64,000 nucleotides of DNA. Source: an uncultured Vicinamibacterales bacterium (GTDB lineage: Bacteria; Acidobacteriota; Vicinamibacteria; Vicinamibacterales; UBA8438). Below are positions 48,478 through 58,157 of the stretch, piece by piece. The stretch is taken from assembly GCA_958295905.1 (NCBI GenBank), contig OY282382.1, positions 5,018,910 to 5,082,909 on the forward strand. The letters are read 5' to 3'. How positions within the stretch are numbered: position 1 is the first letter of the stretch; every line of letters begins with the position of its first letter. Under the pieces are notes generated by a model. That model did not search any database and was not told the DNA's origin. It was given only the letters and a program-made list of their open reading frames with translations. A program made the translations under genes and the position numbers.

Positions 48478-49986
48478 ATGGCTACACGCAGGAACACGTT
48501 CTTTTCGGGAATGCTGATCGCGGTCACCTCGGTCGCAATCGGCCTCGTGCTGGCGGCTCGTCTCGATCTCGTATCGGACTCGGCGGCGCAGACCTTCAAC
48601 ACCCCGCCCGAGCTGGCCCTGCCCGAGACGAACAGCGCGCCGATCACCAGGCAGCTCGGGGCCAACACGTTCCGCGACATCGCCGAAGCCCAGAGCCCGA
48701 TGGTCGTCAACATCAGCACCGAATCCCGAAGACCCACCGGCGATCTGAACCGGTTGTTCGGCGACGACCAGTTGCGGCGCTTCTTCGAAGATCTGCCGGA
48801 GTCCGACCGCCAACGGCGGACGCAGTCGGCCGGCACCGGCTTCGTCATCGACGGGAACGGGTACATCCTGACCAACAACCACGTGGTGGCCGACGCCACC
48901 AAGATCGAGGTCTCGTTCTTCGGCGACGAGGCGGATGCCTACGAGGCCCGGGTCGTCGGCCGGGACCGTCTGACCGACAGCGCCCTGCTCGAGCTGATCG
49001 AGCGGCCCGACTACCCGCTGCCGGCGGCGACGTTCGGCGACTCGGACCAGATGCGGGCCGGCGACTGGGTGATGGCCATCGGCAACCCGTTCAACCTCGG
49101 GCACACGGTGACCGTCGGCGTGGTCAGCGCGGTGGGCCGGCCGTTCGAGCAGGTCCGCGGCAGGGCCCAGAACGTCATCCAGACCGATGCCGCCATCAAC
49201 CCCGGCAACTCGGGGGGACCGCTGCTCAACCTGCGGGGCGAGGTCATCGGCATCAACACCGCGATCGTCAGCGACCGTCCGAGCAACCTCGGCATCGGAT
49301 TCGCGGTCCCCATCAACACCGTACGGGACCTGCTGCCCCAACTTCGCACCGGCCGGGTGACCCGCGGCGTCATCGGAGTCTCGATCCTCCCGGTCACCGA
49401 CGAGGACTACGAGTACCACGGCCTGAGCGAGCCCATGGGCGCGATCGTGTCGAGCATCGTGCGGGGAGGGCCGGCCGACGAATCGGACCTCGAACTGGCC
49501 GACGTCATCGTCAGCTTCGACGGAGAACAAGTGGAGGACGTCGCGGACCTCCAACGCAAGGTGTTCGACACGGCGCCGGGCACGGAGATCGCGCTGGGGA
49601 TCTATCGGGCCGGCGAACCGACGACGGTGCCGATCACGATCGGCGAGCTGGATTTGGAGAACCAGGGCCGGGCGGCCCCCGTCCCGGTGGAAGACCTCAG
49701 CACCAGCTTCGGCATGAATCTCCAGGACCTGACGGCGGAGTCGGCCCACGAGCTCGACGTCCCGCGGGGCATCCAGGGCGCGGTGGTCACCGGCGTGGAA
49801 CCGGGAGGACCGGCCCAGACCGGCGGCGTGCGTCCCGGCGACGTGATCCGGAGCGTCAACCGCGTGCCGGTGGAGACGGCCGCCGACGCCATCCGGGAGT
49901 TGAACCGCGTCGGGGACGGCGGCACGGTGTTCTTGCTGGTCAGCCGGGGAGATGCCCAGAGCGTGCTGCGGCTCAGCCGGGACTGA
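48478..49986 (+). CDS. degP: Do-family periplasmic serine protease/chaperone
   Basis: 502 residues. An N-terminal signal/anchor ('MLIAVTSVAIGLVLAARL') is followed by the trypsin-like domain with H135 ('NNHVVADA'), D167 ('DRLTDSALL') and S245 ('GNSGGPLLN'), then two PDZ domains (about 290-370 and 400-495). It degrades or refolds damaged envelope proteins as oligomers. ATG 48478 has GGGCAGG upstream; an in-frame GTG at 48406 would translate the leader element and is rejected. Confidence 0.95.
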   Translation: MATRRNTFFSGMLIAVTSVAIGLVLAARLDLVSDSAAQTFNTPPELALPETNSAPITRQLGANTFRDIAEAQSPMVVNISTESRRPTGDLNRLFGDDQLRRFFEDLPESDRQRRTQSAGTGFVIDGNGYILTNNHVVADATKIEVSFFGDEADAYEARVVGRDRLTDSALLELIERPDYPLPAATFGDSDQMRAGDWVMAIGNPFNLGHTVTVGVVSAVGRPFEQVRGRAQNVIQTDAAINPGNSGGPLLNLRGEVIGINTAIVSDRPSNLGIGFAVPINTVRDLLPQLRTGRVTRGVIGVSILPVTDEDYEYHGLSEPMGAIVSSIVRGGPADESDLELADVIVSFDGEQVEDVADLQRKVFDTAPGTEIALGIYRAGEPTTVPITIGELDLENQGRAAPVPVEDLSTSFGMNLQDLTAESAHELDVPRGIQGAVVTGVEPGGPAQTGGVRPGDVIRSVNRVPVETAADAIRELNRVGDGGTVFLLVSRGDAQSVLRLSRD

Positions 49987-50006
49987 TCGGCCCGGAACCT
50001 GCTCCG

Positions 50007-51170
50007 ATGAGCGCCGCGCTCCGGACCCTCATCGTCCGGCGCATCCGTGACCGCGGACCGTTGACGGTGGCGGCGTTCATGCAGATGGCGCTGTACCACC
50101 CGGAATTGGGCTACTACACCCGCGCGCCCCGGCGGACGGGGCGCGCGGGCGACTTCTACACCAGCGTGGACGTCGGCCCGCAGTTCGGCGCGCTGCTGGC
50201 CGCCCAGATCGACGAGATGCGCCAGGTGCACGCCGCGGCGGGGGCGCGGGAGTTCGACCTCGTCGAAGTCGGCGCCGGGAACGGCCAGCTCGCGCGCGAC
50301 GTGCTCGACGCAGCCGAATCGGCGTATCCCGCGCTGCCGGCGGCCACGCGGCTGACCCTGGTGGAGACGAGCCCCGCCGCGCGGGCGAACCAGCCGCAGA
50401 CCCTGGACCGGCATCGGGACCGCCTGCACGCCCGAACCGCCACCCTGCCGGACCAGGTGTCCGGGGTGATTCTGGCCAACGAACTGCTCGACGCCCTGCC
50501 CACCCACGTCGCCACCATGACCGCCGACGGGCTGCGGGAAGTGTTCATCGACTTGGCCGGCGACCGCCTCGTCGAACGGATCGGACCGCCGTCGAGCCCG
50601 GCCATCGGCCGGCATCTCGAACGGGTCGGCGTGACGCCGGAGCCGGGGTGGCGGGGCGAGATCAATCTGGCCGCGATCGACTGGGTGCGAACCGCCGCCG
50701 GGCGTCTGACGCGCGGCTTCCTCATCCTGATCGACTACGGCCACGCGGCGCGGGAGCTGTACGCGGGCGGCCACGCCAGCGGAACGCTGACCACGTTCCA
50801 CCGCCATCGGGTGGACGCGGCCGGCGCCGATCCGGAGCAACCGGCCGGACCCGCCTGGCTCGCCGATCCCGGCGAACGGGACATCACGTCGCACGTGGAC
50901 TTCACGTCCGTCCAGCGAACCGCCCGGGAGGCGGGAATGGAGGTCCTGGGCTTCGTCGACCAGACGCGCTTCCTGCTCGGTCTCGGGGCCCTCGACACCG
51001 CGCCCGCGGCGCAGGACGGGATCGGCGCGCTCCGGCACCGGCTCGCCCTGAAGACGCTGCTCGCCCCCGGCGGGCTGGGCAGCACCCATCAGGTGCTGAT
51101 CCTCGGCAAGGAGGTCGGTCGACCGGCGTTGAAGGGCTGCTCTTTCGCGCCGCGGGAGACCGCGTCATGA
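50007..51170 (+). CDS. MidA/NDUFAF7-like SAM-dependent methyltransferase
   Basis: 387 residues of the COG1565 family. 'LYHPELGYYT' and 'RAGDFYTSVDVGPQFGALLAAQI' are family hallmarks, 'LVEVGAGNGQLARDVL' binds SAM, and 'GVILANELLDALPTH' follows. The mitochondrial relative methylates an arginine of complex I subunit NDUFS2; the bacterial target is not established. It overlaps the next gene by ATGA and begins a coupled run through 52701. Confidence 0.9.
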   Translation: MSAALRTLIVRRIRDRGPLTVAAFMQMALYHPELGYYTRAPRRTGRAGDFYTSVDVGPQFGALLAAQIDEMRQVHAAAGAREFDLVEVGAGNGQLARDVLDAAESAYPALPAATRLTLVETSPAARANQPQTLDRHRDRLHARTATLPDQVSGVILANELLDALPTHVATMTADGLREVFIDLAGDRLVERIGPPSSPAIGRHLERVGVTPEPGWRGEINLAAIDWVRTAAGRLTRGFLILIDYGHAARELYAGGHASGTLTTFHRHRVDAAGADPEQPAGPAWLADPGERDITSHVDFTSVQRTAREAGMEVLGFVDQTRFLLGLGALDTAPAAQDGIGALRHRLALKTLLAPGGLGSTHQVLILGKEVGRPALKGCSFAPRETAS

Positions 51171-51724
51171 CGGTTCCGATCGAACGCGAGATCAAGCTTC
51201 GGTACGACACGCCGGCCGCCGCCCGCCGGGCGGTGGTCGACGCCGGCGCGCGGCCCCTGCGGGCCCGGCGTCTCCAGAGCGATTGCCTGCTGGACCGCGA
51301 ACGGGAGCCGCTGGCCGACCGGAGCTGCACCCTGCGGGTCCGCATCGACGGCGACGCGGCGCGGGTGACCTTCAAGGGCGCCCCCACGCTGGGGACGACC
51401 AAGGTCCGGGAAGAGCTGGAGACGCCGGTGGGCGACGGCGGGCGGCTGCTGCAGGTGCTCGAACGGCTCGGCTTCCACGTCTGGTTCCGCTATCAGAAGT
51501 ACCGCGAGGAATTCCGCCGCGGCGATCTCGTGATCGCGATCGACGAGGCGCCCATCGGGACGTTCGTCGAGCTCGAAGGCAGCGAACCCGACATCCTGGC
51601 CACGGCCGCCGCCCTCGGCCGGCAGCCGGCCGACTTCATCCTCGACTCGTATCTGGCGCTGTTCCGCAAGCACTGCGCCGCGACGGGCGCATCTGCCACC
51701 CACATGGTGTTCGACGCCTCGTGA
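51167..51724 (+). CDS. CYTH-domain protein (class IV adenylate cyclase/triphosphatase-like)
   Basis: 185 residues. The opening 'IEREIKLRY' is the ExExK motif that defines CYTH tunnels. 'LRVRIDGDAARVTFKG' and 'FVELEGSE' supply further basic and acidic tunnel residues. Members hydrolyse inorganic or thiamine triphosphate or make cAMP; the class IV cyclase label is by similarity only. Overlaps the genes on both sides (ATGA, GTGA). Confidence 0.88.
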   Translation: MTVPIEREIKLRYDTPAAARRAVVDAGARPLRARRLQSDCLLDREREPLADRSCTLRVRIDGDAARVTFKGAPTLGTTKVREELETPVGDGGRLLQVLERLGFHVWFRYQKYREEFRRGDLVIAIDEAPIGTFVELEGSEPDILATAAALGRQPADFILDSYLALFRKHCAATGASATHMVFDAS

Positions 51725-52701
51725 CCCCCCCCCTGCCTCCGGCCCTCGTGCTCGCCGCCGGGCTCGGCACCCGCCTGCGCCCGCTGACGTTCTGCCGGGC
51801 CAAGGCGGCGGTGCCGGTCGCCGGCACCCCGCTGATCTGCCGGCAACTGCGGGCGCTGGCCCGGGCCGGCATCCGCGACGTCGTGGTGAATCTGCACCAT
51901 CGGCCGGAGACCGTCGCGGGCGTCGTCGGCGACGGCGCCGCGCTGGACTGCCGCGTGCGCTACTCGTGGGAACGGACGGTGCTGGGCTCGGCCGGCGGGC
52001 CGCGCCACGCGCTGTCCCTCCTCGACGACACGTTCTTCATCGTCAACGCCGACACCCTGTGCACCGTGGACTTCGGCGCCCTGCTCGACCGGCACCGCGC
52101 CGCCGGGGCGCTGGCGACCCTCGCGGTGACGGTCCATCCGGCCCCCCACCGCTACGGCGGGGTCGTGGCCGATCCCGACGGCCGGATCGCACGATTCGCC
52201 CCGGCCGGCTCCGCCACCGGTTCCGATGTCCCCTGGCACTTCGCCGGCGTGCAGATCGTCGAGGCCTCCCTCTTCCGGACCCTGCCCGACGGGGTGCCCG
52301 CGGCGTCGATCGGCGGACTCTACGACACGCTGATCGCGGGCGGAGGCCCAATGGCGGTGCACGTGGTCCCGGGCCCGTTCCAGGACATCGGGACGCCGGC
52401 CGACTACGCCGCGACCGTGCGGGCGATCGCGGCGGCCGAAGGGCGCTCCCCGGTCCCGCCCGGGGCCCGCTCGGTCGTTCATCCCTCCGCCCGGGTCGAG
52501 CGGTCCATCCTGTGGGACGATGTGGTGATCGGGGCCGACTGCGTGGTGACCGACTGCATCCTCACGGACGGGGTCCGGCTGCCCGCGGGCACGGTTCTCG
52601 ACAGACGGGCGGTCGTGCCGGCGGGGGCGGCCGACGCCGGCGAATCGGCGCCCCCCGCGCACGAGCCGCATCTCGGCCACCTGCGGGTGGCGCCCCTGTG
52701 A
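51721..52701 (+). CDS. murU: sugar-1-phosphate nucleotidylyltransferase (MurU-like)
   Basis: 326 residues. 'ALVLAAGLGTRLRPLTFCRAKAAVPVAGTPLICRQL' is the nucleotide-binding signature, 'FIVNADTLCTVDF' the metal/sugar site, and 'GPFQDIGTPADY' the acceptor loop. A short left-handed beta-helix tail ('VVHPSARVERSILWDDVVIGADCVVTDCIL') makes it longer than Pseudomonas MurU. Pairing with the downstream AmgK-like kinase suggests the MurNAc salvage route to UDP-MurNAc; a mannose- or glucose-1-P enzyme is the alternative. GTG start coupled to the CYTH gene. Confidence 0.7.
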   Translation: MTPPLPPALVLAAGLGTRLRPLTFCRAKAAVPVAGTPLICRQLRALARAGIRDVVVNLHHRPETVAGVVGDGAALDCRVRYSWERTVLGSAGGPRHALSLLDDTFFIVNADTLCTVDFGALLDRHRAAGALATLAVTVHPAPHRYGGVVADPDGRIARFAPAGSATGSDVPWHFAGVQIVEASLFRTLPDGVPAASIGGLYDTLIAGGGPMAVHVVPGPFQDIGTPADYAATVRAIAAAEGRSPVPPGARSVVHPSARVERSILWDDVVIGADCVVTDCILTDGVRLPAGTVLDRRAVVPAGAADAGESAPPAHEPHLGHLRVAPL

Positions 52702-52795
52702 GCCGGCTGCGGCGCCCCGGCCGCAACGCGCCGCCTCGGGCGGGAACGGCGATCGGGGCGCGCCGGGCCGCGCCCGCGGACGACCTCCCACCGCC

Positions 52796-53830
52796 ATGAC
52801 CGATTCACCGACGACGTCCGGGGACGCCGCGGCCGGCCCCCTCGACGAACGGGTGGCCGAGTATCTGCGTCGGGCGGACCTCGCCTCGACGGCGACGCGC
52901 GTCGAACCCCTGCACGGCGACGCCTCCAGCCGCGCCTACGTGCGGGTCACCCCCCCGGAGGGGCCGCCGGTCGTCCTCGCCGTCCATCCGGAGCCGTTCG
53001 CCCCCGATTCGCTGCCGCAGACGGTGGTCGGAACGCTCTTCCGCCGCCTGGGGATTCCCATCCCCGCGGTGCTCGACGAGGCCGCGGATCTGGGCATCCT
53101 CGCGGTCGAGGATCTCGGTGACGACACGCTGCAGAGCTGGATGGAGGGCGGCGCCGGCCGCGACCCGGCGCCCCTGTACCGCCAGGCGATCGGATACATC
53201 GCGACCCTGCAGACCCGCGGGGCATCCTTCCGGACCGAGGGCGCCCCGCCCTTCCGCTTGGCGTTCGACGCCGCCAAGCTCACCTGGGAGCTCGACTTCT
53301 TCCGGTCGGAGTTCCTGGAGGCGCACCGTCACGTCCGGTTGACGCCGGCCGAGGCCGGGGCGCTCGGCGCCGAACTCGCGGCCGTCGCCGCCGAGCTGGC
53401 GGCCGAGCCGCGGGTGCTGTGTCATCGGGACTATCACTGCCGGAACCTCATGGTGCGGGACGACCGGCTGGTCGTGATCGATTTTCAAGACGCCCGCCTG
53501 GGTCCCGGCACCTACGATCTGGTCTCCCTGCTCAGGGACTGCTACGTCGAACTGCCGGACGACCTGACGGCTTCGCTGACGCGGCAGTTCCTCGACGCGG
53601 TGCCCGCGCAGAGGACCGCCGACTTCCAGGCCCGGTTCGACCTGATGTCGGTGCAGCGGCACCTGAAGGCCCTGGGCACGTTCGGTCACCAGATCGCCCG
53701 GTTGGGGCGCGGTCACTTCGCCGAGCCGGTGCCCCGCACGCTCGCCTATCTGCGCCGGACCCTGCGGGGCCGCCCGCGCTTCGATCGACTCCGCGAGGTC
53801 CTGATCCCGCACGTGCCCGAGCTCGGCTGA
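52796..53830 (+). CDS. amgK: phosphotransferase, AmgK-like sugar kinase (APH fold)
   Basis: 344 residues with an aminoglycoside-phosphotransferase fold. 'LHGDASSRAYVRV' is the N-lobe loop, 'LAVEDLGDDTLQSWM' the hinge, 'LCHRDYHCRNLMV' the catalytic loop (Brenner motif HxDxxxxN, near residue 210), and 'VIDFQDARLGPGTYDLVSLLRDCYVEL' the metal-binding DFG-like motif. It is similar in length and motif order to AmgK, the anomeric MurNAc/GlcNAc kinase, and its MurU-like neighbour supports this. No antibiotic substrate is implied. Confidence 0.72.
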   Translation: MTDSPTTSGDAAAGPLDERVAEYLRRADLASTATRVEPLHGDASSRAYVRVTPPEGPPVVLAVHPEPFAPDSLPQTVVGTLFRRLGIPIPAVLDEAADLGILAVEDLGDDTLQSWMEGGAGRDPAPLYRQAIGYIATLQTRGASFRTEGAPPFRLAFDAAKLTWELDFFRSEFLEAHRHVRLTPAEAGALGAELAAVAAELAAEPRVLCHRDYHCRNLMVRDDRLVVIDFQDARLGPGTYDLVSLLRDCYVELPDDLTASLTRQFLDAVPAQRTADFQARFDLMSVQRHLKALGTFGHQIARLGRGHFAEPVPRTLAYLRRTLRGRPRFDRLREVLIPHVPELG

Positions 53831-53876
53831 CGGCCCCGCCGACTTCGAAGACAATAGAGACGCTGGGTATCGTCCG

Positions 53877-55226
<1,350 letters not shown>

Positions 55227-55366
55227 AAGTCCGCCCCGACGCGCCGGCGGGGCCGGGGCCGCGAAGCTGCCCGCCGCTGGCGGGCCGGGCGCGCTCACCC
55301 GGGCATGAATGCCTTGCGAAGCCGTCGAGAACATGAACGTCCGCTCATGGAAGGGAGCTGAACCGC

Positions 55367-56323
55367 ATGACCAGGTACCGCCGTCTCATCGCCGCCGCGC
55401 TTGCGTCGGCCTGCATCGCCGTCGCGGTCGCGGCCGGACAACAGAACCCGGGGGGCCGGTTCGCGGGGGTCGAGCTGACGATCGTGCCCGCGGCCGGCAA
55501 CGTCCACATGTTGCAGCGTCCGGGTGGAGGCGGCAACGTCGGGGTCTTCACGGGGCCGGACGGGGTGCTGCTCGTCGATTCGCTGTTCGCGCCGCTGGCC
55601 GAGCGGTTGATCGCGGCGGTGCGGACGATATCGACCGGAGAGATCCGCTTCCTCGTCAACACCCACGTGCACCCGGACCACATCGGCGGCAACGAGCCGC
55701 TCGCCGGCAGCGACGTCCTGATCTTCGCCCACGACAACGTCCGCGTCCGCATGCTCGACCGGCTGCGCTTCCCGCGCCGGGGCGGCAGCTTCGCGCCGCA
55801 GCCCGCAGCCGGGGCGCGGCCCGTCGTCACCTACAACGACAGCGTGAGCTTCCACTTCAACGGCGAGGAGGTGCGCGCGTTCCTCGCCCCCCCCGCCCAC
55901 ACCGACGGCGACACCTTCGTCCACTTCCCGGAGGCGGACGTGCTGCATCTCGGGGACGTCTTCCGGACCACGAGCTACCCGATCATCGACGTCTACAACG
56001 GCGGCACGGTGGCGGGCACCATCGAGGCCCTCGAGACGGCGCTCCGCCTCGCGGGACCGGACACCCGGATCATCCCCGGCCACGGCCTCCAGGTCGTGGG
56101 CCGTGACACTCTCGTCGACTTCCTGGACATGATCGTCGACGTCCGCGGCCGCGTTCACGACCTGATCTCCGAGGGCTTCACCCTGGAAGAGGTGATGGCG
56201 GCGGCGCCGACCGCCGCCTACGACGCCCAGTGGGGACAGGAGGCGACGTGGACCGCCAACGACTTCGTCCCCATCGTGTTCCACGAGCTCGGCGGCGGCT
56301 CGCTGTACCGGGGCAACGAGTAG
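55367..56323 (+). CDS. secreted MBL-fold metallo-hydrolase
   Basis: 318 residues with a signal peptide ('LIAAALASACIAVAVAAGQQ'). 'NTHVHPDHIGGNE' is the zinc-binding HxHxDH motif; 'HTDGDTFVHFPEADVLHLGDVF' and 'IIPGHG' complete the site. This is the broad MBL hydrolase group; a beta-lactamase function should not be assumed. The 3' end is copied in the tandem duplication that precedes fic. Confidence 0.88.
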   Translation: MTRYRRLIAAALASACIAVAVAAGQQNPGGRFAGVELTIVPAAGNVHMLQRPGGGGNVGVFTGPDGVLLVDSLFAPLAERLIAAVRTISTGEIRFLVNTHVHPDHIGGNEPLAGSDVLIFAHDNVRVRMLDRLRFPRRGGSFAPQPAAGARPVVTYNDSVSFHFNGEEVRAFLAPPAHTDGDTFVHFPEADVLHLGDVFRTTSYPIIDVYNGGTVAGTIEALETALRLAGPDTRIIPGHGLQVVGRDTLVDFLDMIVDVRGRVHDLISEGFTLEEVMAAAPTAAYDAQWGQEATWTANDFVPIVFHELGGGSLYRGNE

Positions 56324-56609
56324 GCCCGAGGAGCCCGGGGCCATGGCGTCCAGCTCGCCGGTTGCCCGGAAAACCGGCGCTGGTTAAAGTTTAGGAGGAA
56401 AATTTTAGCAAGATCACGCCCTGTTAAAGTCCCTTGAACTTGCGCGGAGGCGGAATGCAGCCCCATCGTGTTCCACAAGCTCGGCGGCGGCTCGCGGTGC
56501 CGGGGCTGGTTGTCCGGAAAACCGGCGCTGGTTAAAGTTTAGGAGGAAAATTTTAGCAAGATCACACCCTGTTAAAGTCCCTTGAACTTGCGCGGAGTCG
56601 GAATGCAGC
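56269..56609 (+). repeat. tandem duplication spanning the MBL 3' end and fic leader
   Basis: A 96-bp core (56366-56461 and 56514-56609) runs from CCGGAAAACCGGCGCTGG to GGAATGCAGC, the fic start region; it is nearly identical in both copies. The preceding ~46 bp, from the MBL 3' end, are also duplicated (56269-56314 and 56461-56506). About 45 bp are missing from the second copy. The core contains an AT-rich TTTAGGAGGAAAATTTTAGC. Confidence 0.85.
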
Positions 56610-57769
56610 GTCGAGAAACCGGCAGATACGAAAGCGCGAGCACGGGCGGCGAGCCGGTTCGCGCCTTCATACCCCTGCCGCTGCCACCGAAGCCGGGGAT
56701 CGCGCTCGACGGCTCGGCGCAGCAGGAACTGGAAGCGGCAACGCTTGCCCTCGGGCGGCTGGATGCGGTCTCGACGCTCCTGCCGGACGAGACGCTCTTT
56801 CTCTACGCCTACGTGCGCAAAGAGGCCGTACTCTCCTCGCAGATAGAAGGGACGCAGTCGTCCCTGTCGGATCTCCTGCTGTTCGAACAGGAGGAAGCAC
56901 CCGGCGTGCCGCTCGACGACGTGGTCGAGGTCTCGAACTACGTCGCCGCCCTCGAGCACGGCCTGAACCGCCTTCGAGGGGGATTCCCGCTGTCGAATCG
57001 GCTGCTCCGGGAAATCCACCGCGTCCTGTTGCGGCACGGACGCGGCAGCAGCAAGGCTCCCGGCGAATTCCGGCGGTCGCAGAACTGGATTGGCGGCTCC
57101 CGCCCCGGCAACGCCACCTTCGTCCCACCGCCGCCCACCGTCGTGCCCGACTGCATGGCGGCGCTCGAACGCTTCCTCCACGCCACGGACGACGGGCTGC
57201 CGGCCCTGGTCCGGGCGGGACTGGCCCACGTGCAATTCGAGACCGTCCATCCCTTCCTGGACGGCAACGGGCGCCTGGGGCGGCTGCTCATCACGCTGCT
57301 CCTGTACCACGCCGGCATTCTGCGCGAGCCGCTCCTGTACCTGAGCCTCTTCTTCAAGCAGCACCGGACCACCTACTACGACTTGCTGGATGCCGTGCGC
57401 CGCACCGGCGACTGGGAATCGTGGCTCGCCTTCTTCATTGAGGGCGTGCGGATCACGGCCGAAGGCGCGGTCTCCACGTCCCGCCGCCTGACGAACGTGT
57501 TCGCGTCCGACCGCACCGCCCTGCAACACCGCGCGGGACGGCGCGCCGGGTCGGCCCTGCGGGTCCACGACGCGCTCAAGGCCAAGCCGATCCTGTCCCT
57601 GTCCGCGGTCCGCGCCCTCACCGCACTGTCCTTTCCGACCGCGTCCTCCTCGATGCAATTGCTTGTCGAACAAGGGATTGCGCGCGAGTTGACGGGGAAA
57701 CCCCGCAACCGGCTGTTCGTCTACGATCGTTACTTGGCCATCCTCAACGAAGGCGCCGAGGCGCCGTGA
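56603..57769 (+). CDS. fic: Fic-family AMP-transferase-like protein, self-inhibited class II
   Basis: 388 residues. The catalytic motif 'HPFLDGNGRLGR' (H216) is complete. 'SSQIEG' (S78-G83) is the (S/T)xxxE(G/N) inhibitory helix N-terminal to it, so this is class II and auto-inhibited. The C-terminus resembles a winged helix-turn-helix ('AVRALTALSFPTASSSMQLLVEQGIARELTGKPRNRLFVYDRYLAIL'). Fic enzymes AMPylate hydroxyl side chains with ATP; the target is unknown. ATG 56603 lies at the end of the second copy of the duplicated leader. Confidence 0.92.
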   Translation: MQRRETGRYESASTGGEPVRAFIPLPLPPKPGIALDGSAQQELEAATLALGRLDAVSTLLPDETLFLYAYVRKEAVLSSQIEGTQSSLSDLLLFEQEEAPGVPLDDVVEVSNYVAALEHGLNRLRGGFPLSNRLLREIHRVLLRHGRGSSKAPGEFRRSQNWIGGSRPGNATFVPPPPTVVPDCMAALERFLHATDDGLPALVRAGLAHVQFETVHPFLDGNGRLGRLLITLLLYHAGILREPLLYLSLFFKQHRTTYYDLLDAVRRTGDWESWLAFFIEGVRITAEGAVSTSRRLTNVFASDRTALQHRAGRRAGSALRVHDALKAKPILSLSAVRALTALSFPTASSSMQLLVEQGIARELTGKPRNRLFVYDRYLAILNEGAEAP

Positions 57770-57810
57770 CGGCGCCCGCACCATCGCGCATCTGTCGAAA
57801 TGTGATGCGG

Positions 57811-57983
57811 CAGGACCATCCCACGCTCCGCCCCAGCCGTGCGCAGACAGAAATCGTGGCGGGTCCTGGGGCTCCAGACGTGCGGAATCGTGGGTCTCAC
57901 GCCGCGCGGCCGGTCGGCAAGACGGTGGCGACCCCTCGAATCGGGGGCGGGCCGTCACGCGCAGTCAGCGTGGGATGCCCCTG
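57811..57983 (+). mobile_element. MITE-A copy 4, intact with 11-bp target duplication
   Basis: 173 bp from CAGGACCATCCCACGCT to AGCGTGGGATGCCCCTG. Flanked by ATGTGATGCGG at 57800-57810 and 57984-57994. The perfect long duplication indicates a recent insertion downstream of fic. Confidence 0.9.
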
Positions 57984-58037
57984 ATGTGATGCGGGCCGCC
58001 CCTTGCCTTGTCCGGCCCAGGGGTTTATCTTCCTGCA

Positions 58038-58094
58038 GAACAGGTCTCGACGTTTCGTGGCGTCGGGGTGATCGGCGTCCCGATCATGACGGTT
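58038..58094 (+). promoter_or_regulatory. shared leader element, second copy
   Basis: Homologue of 48410-48469. The stem TGATCGG/CCGATCA (58069-58086) is kept while the loop differs in sequence and length (4 nt against 5). It ends 63 bp before the start of a secreted-protein gene. Confidence 0.6.
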
Positions 58095-58157
58095 GGGCGG
58101 ATTGGCGGGCGGGAAGACGCGACGATTCCGGGATTCATTTCGGAAGGAGAGGCGGAG

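Larger units (their letters stand above)
57770..58157. other. intergenic region: MITE-A copy 4 and shared leader element
   Basis: 388 bp. The element at 57811-57983 occupies nearly half; the leader element at 58038-58094 follows. GGAAGGAGAGG before 58158 is the ribosome-binding site of the next gene. Confidence 0.65.
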
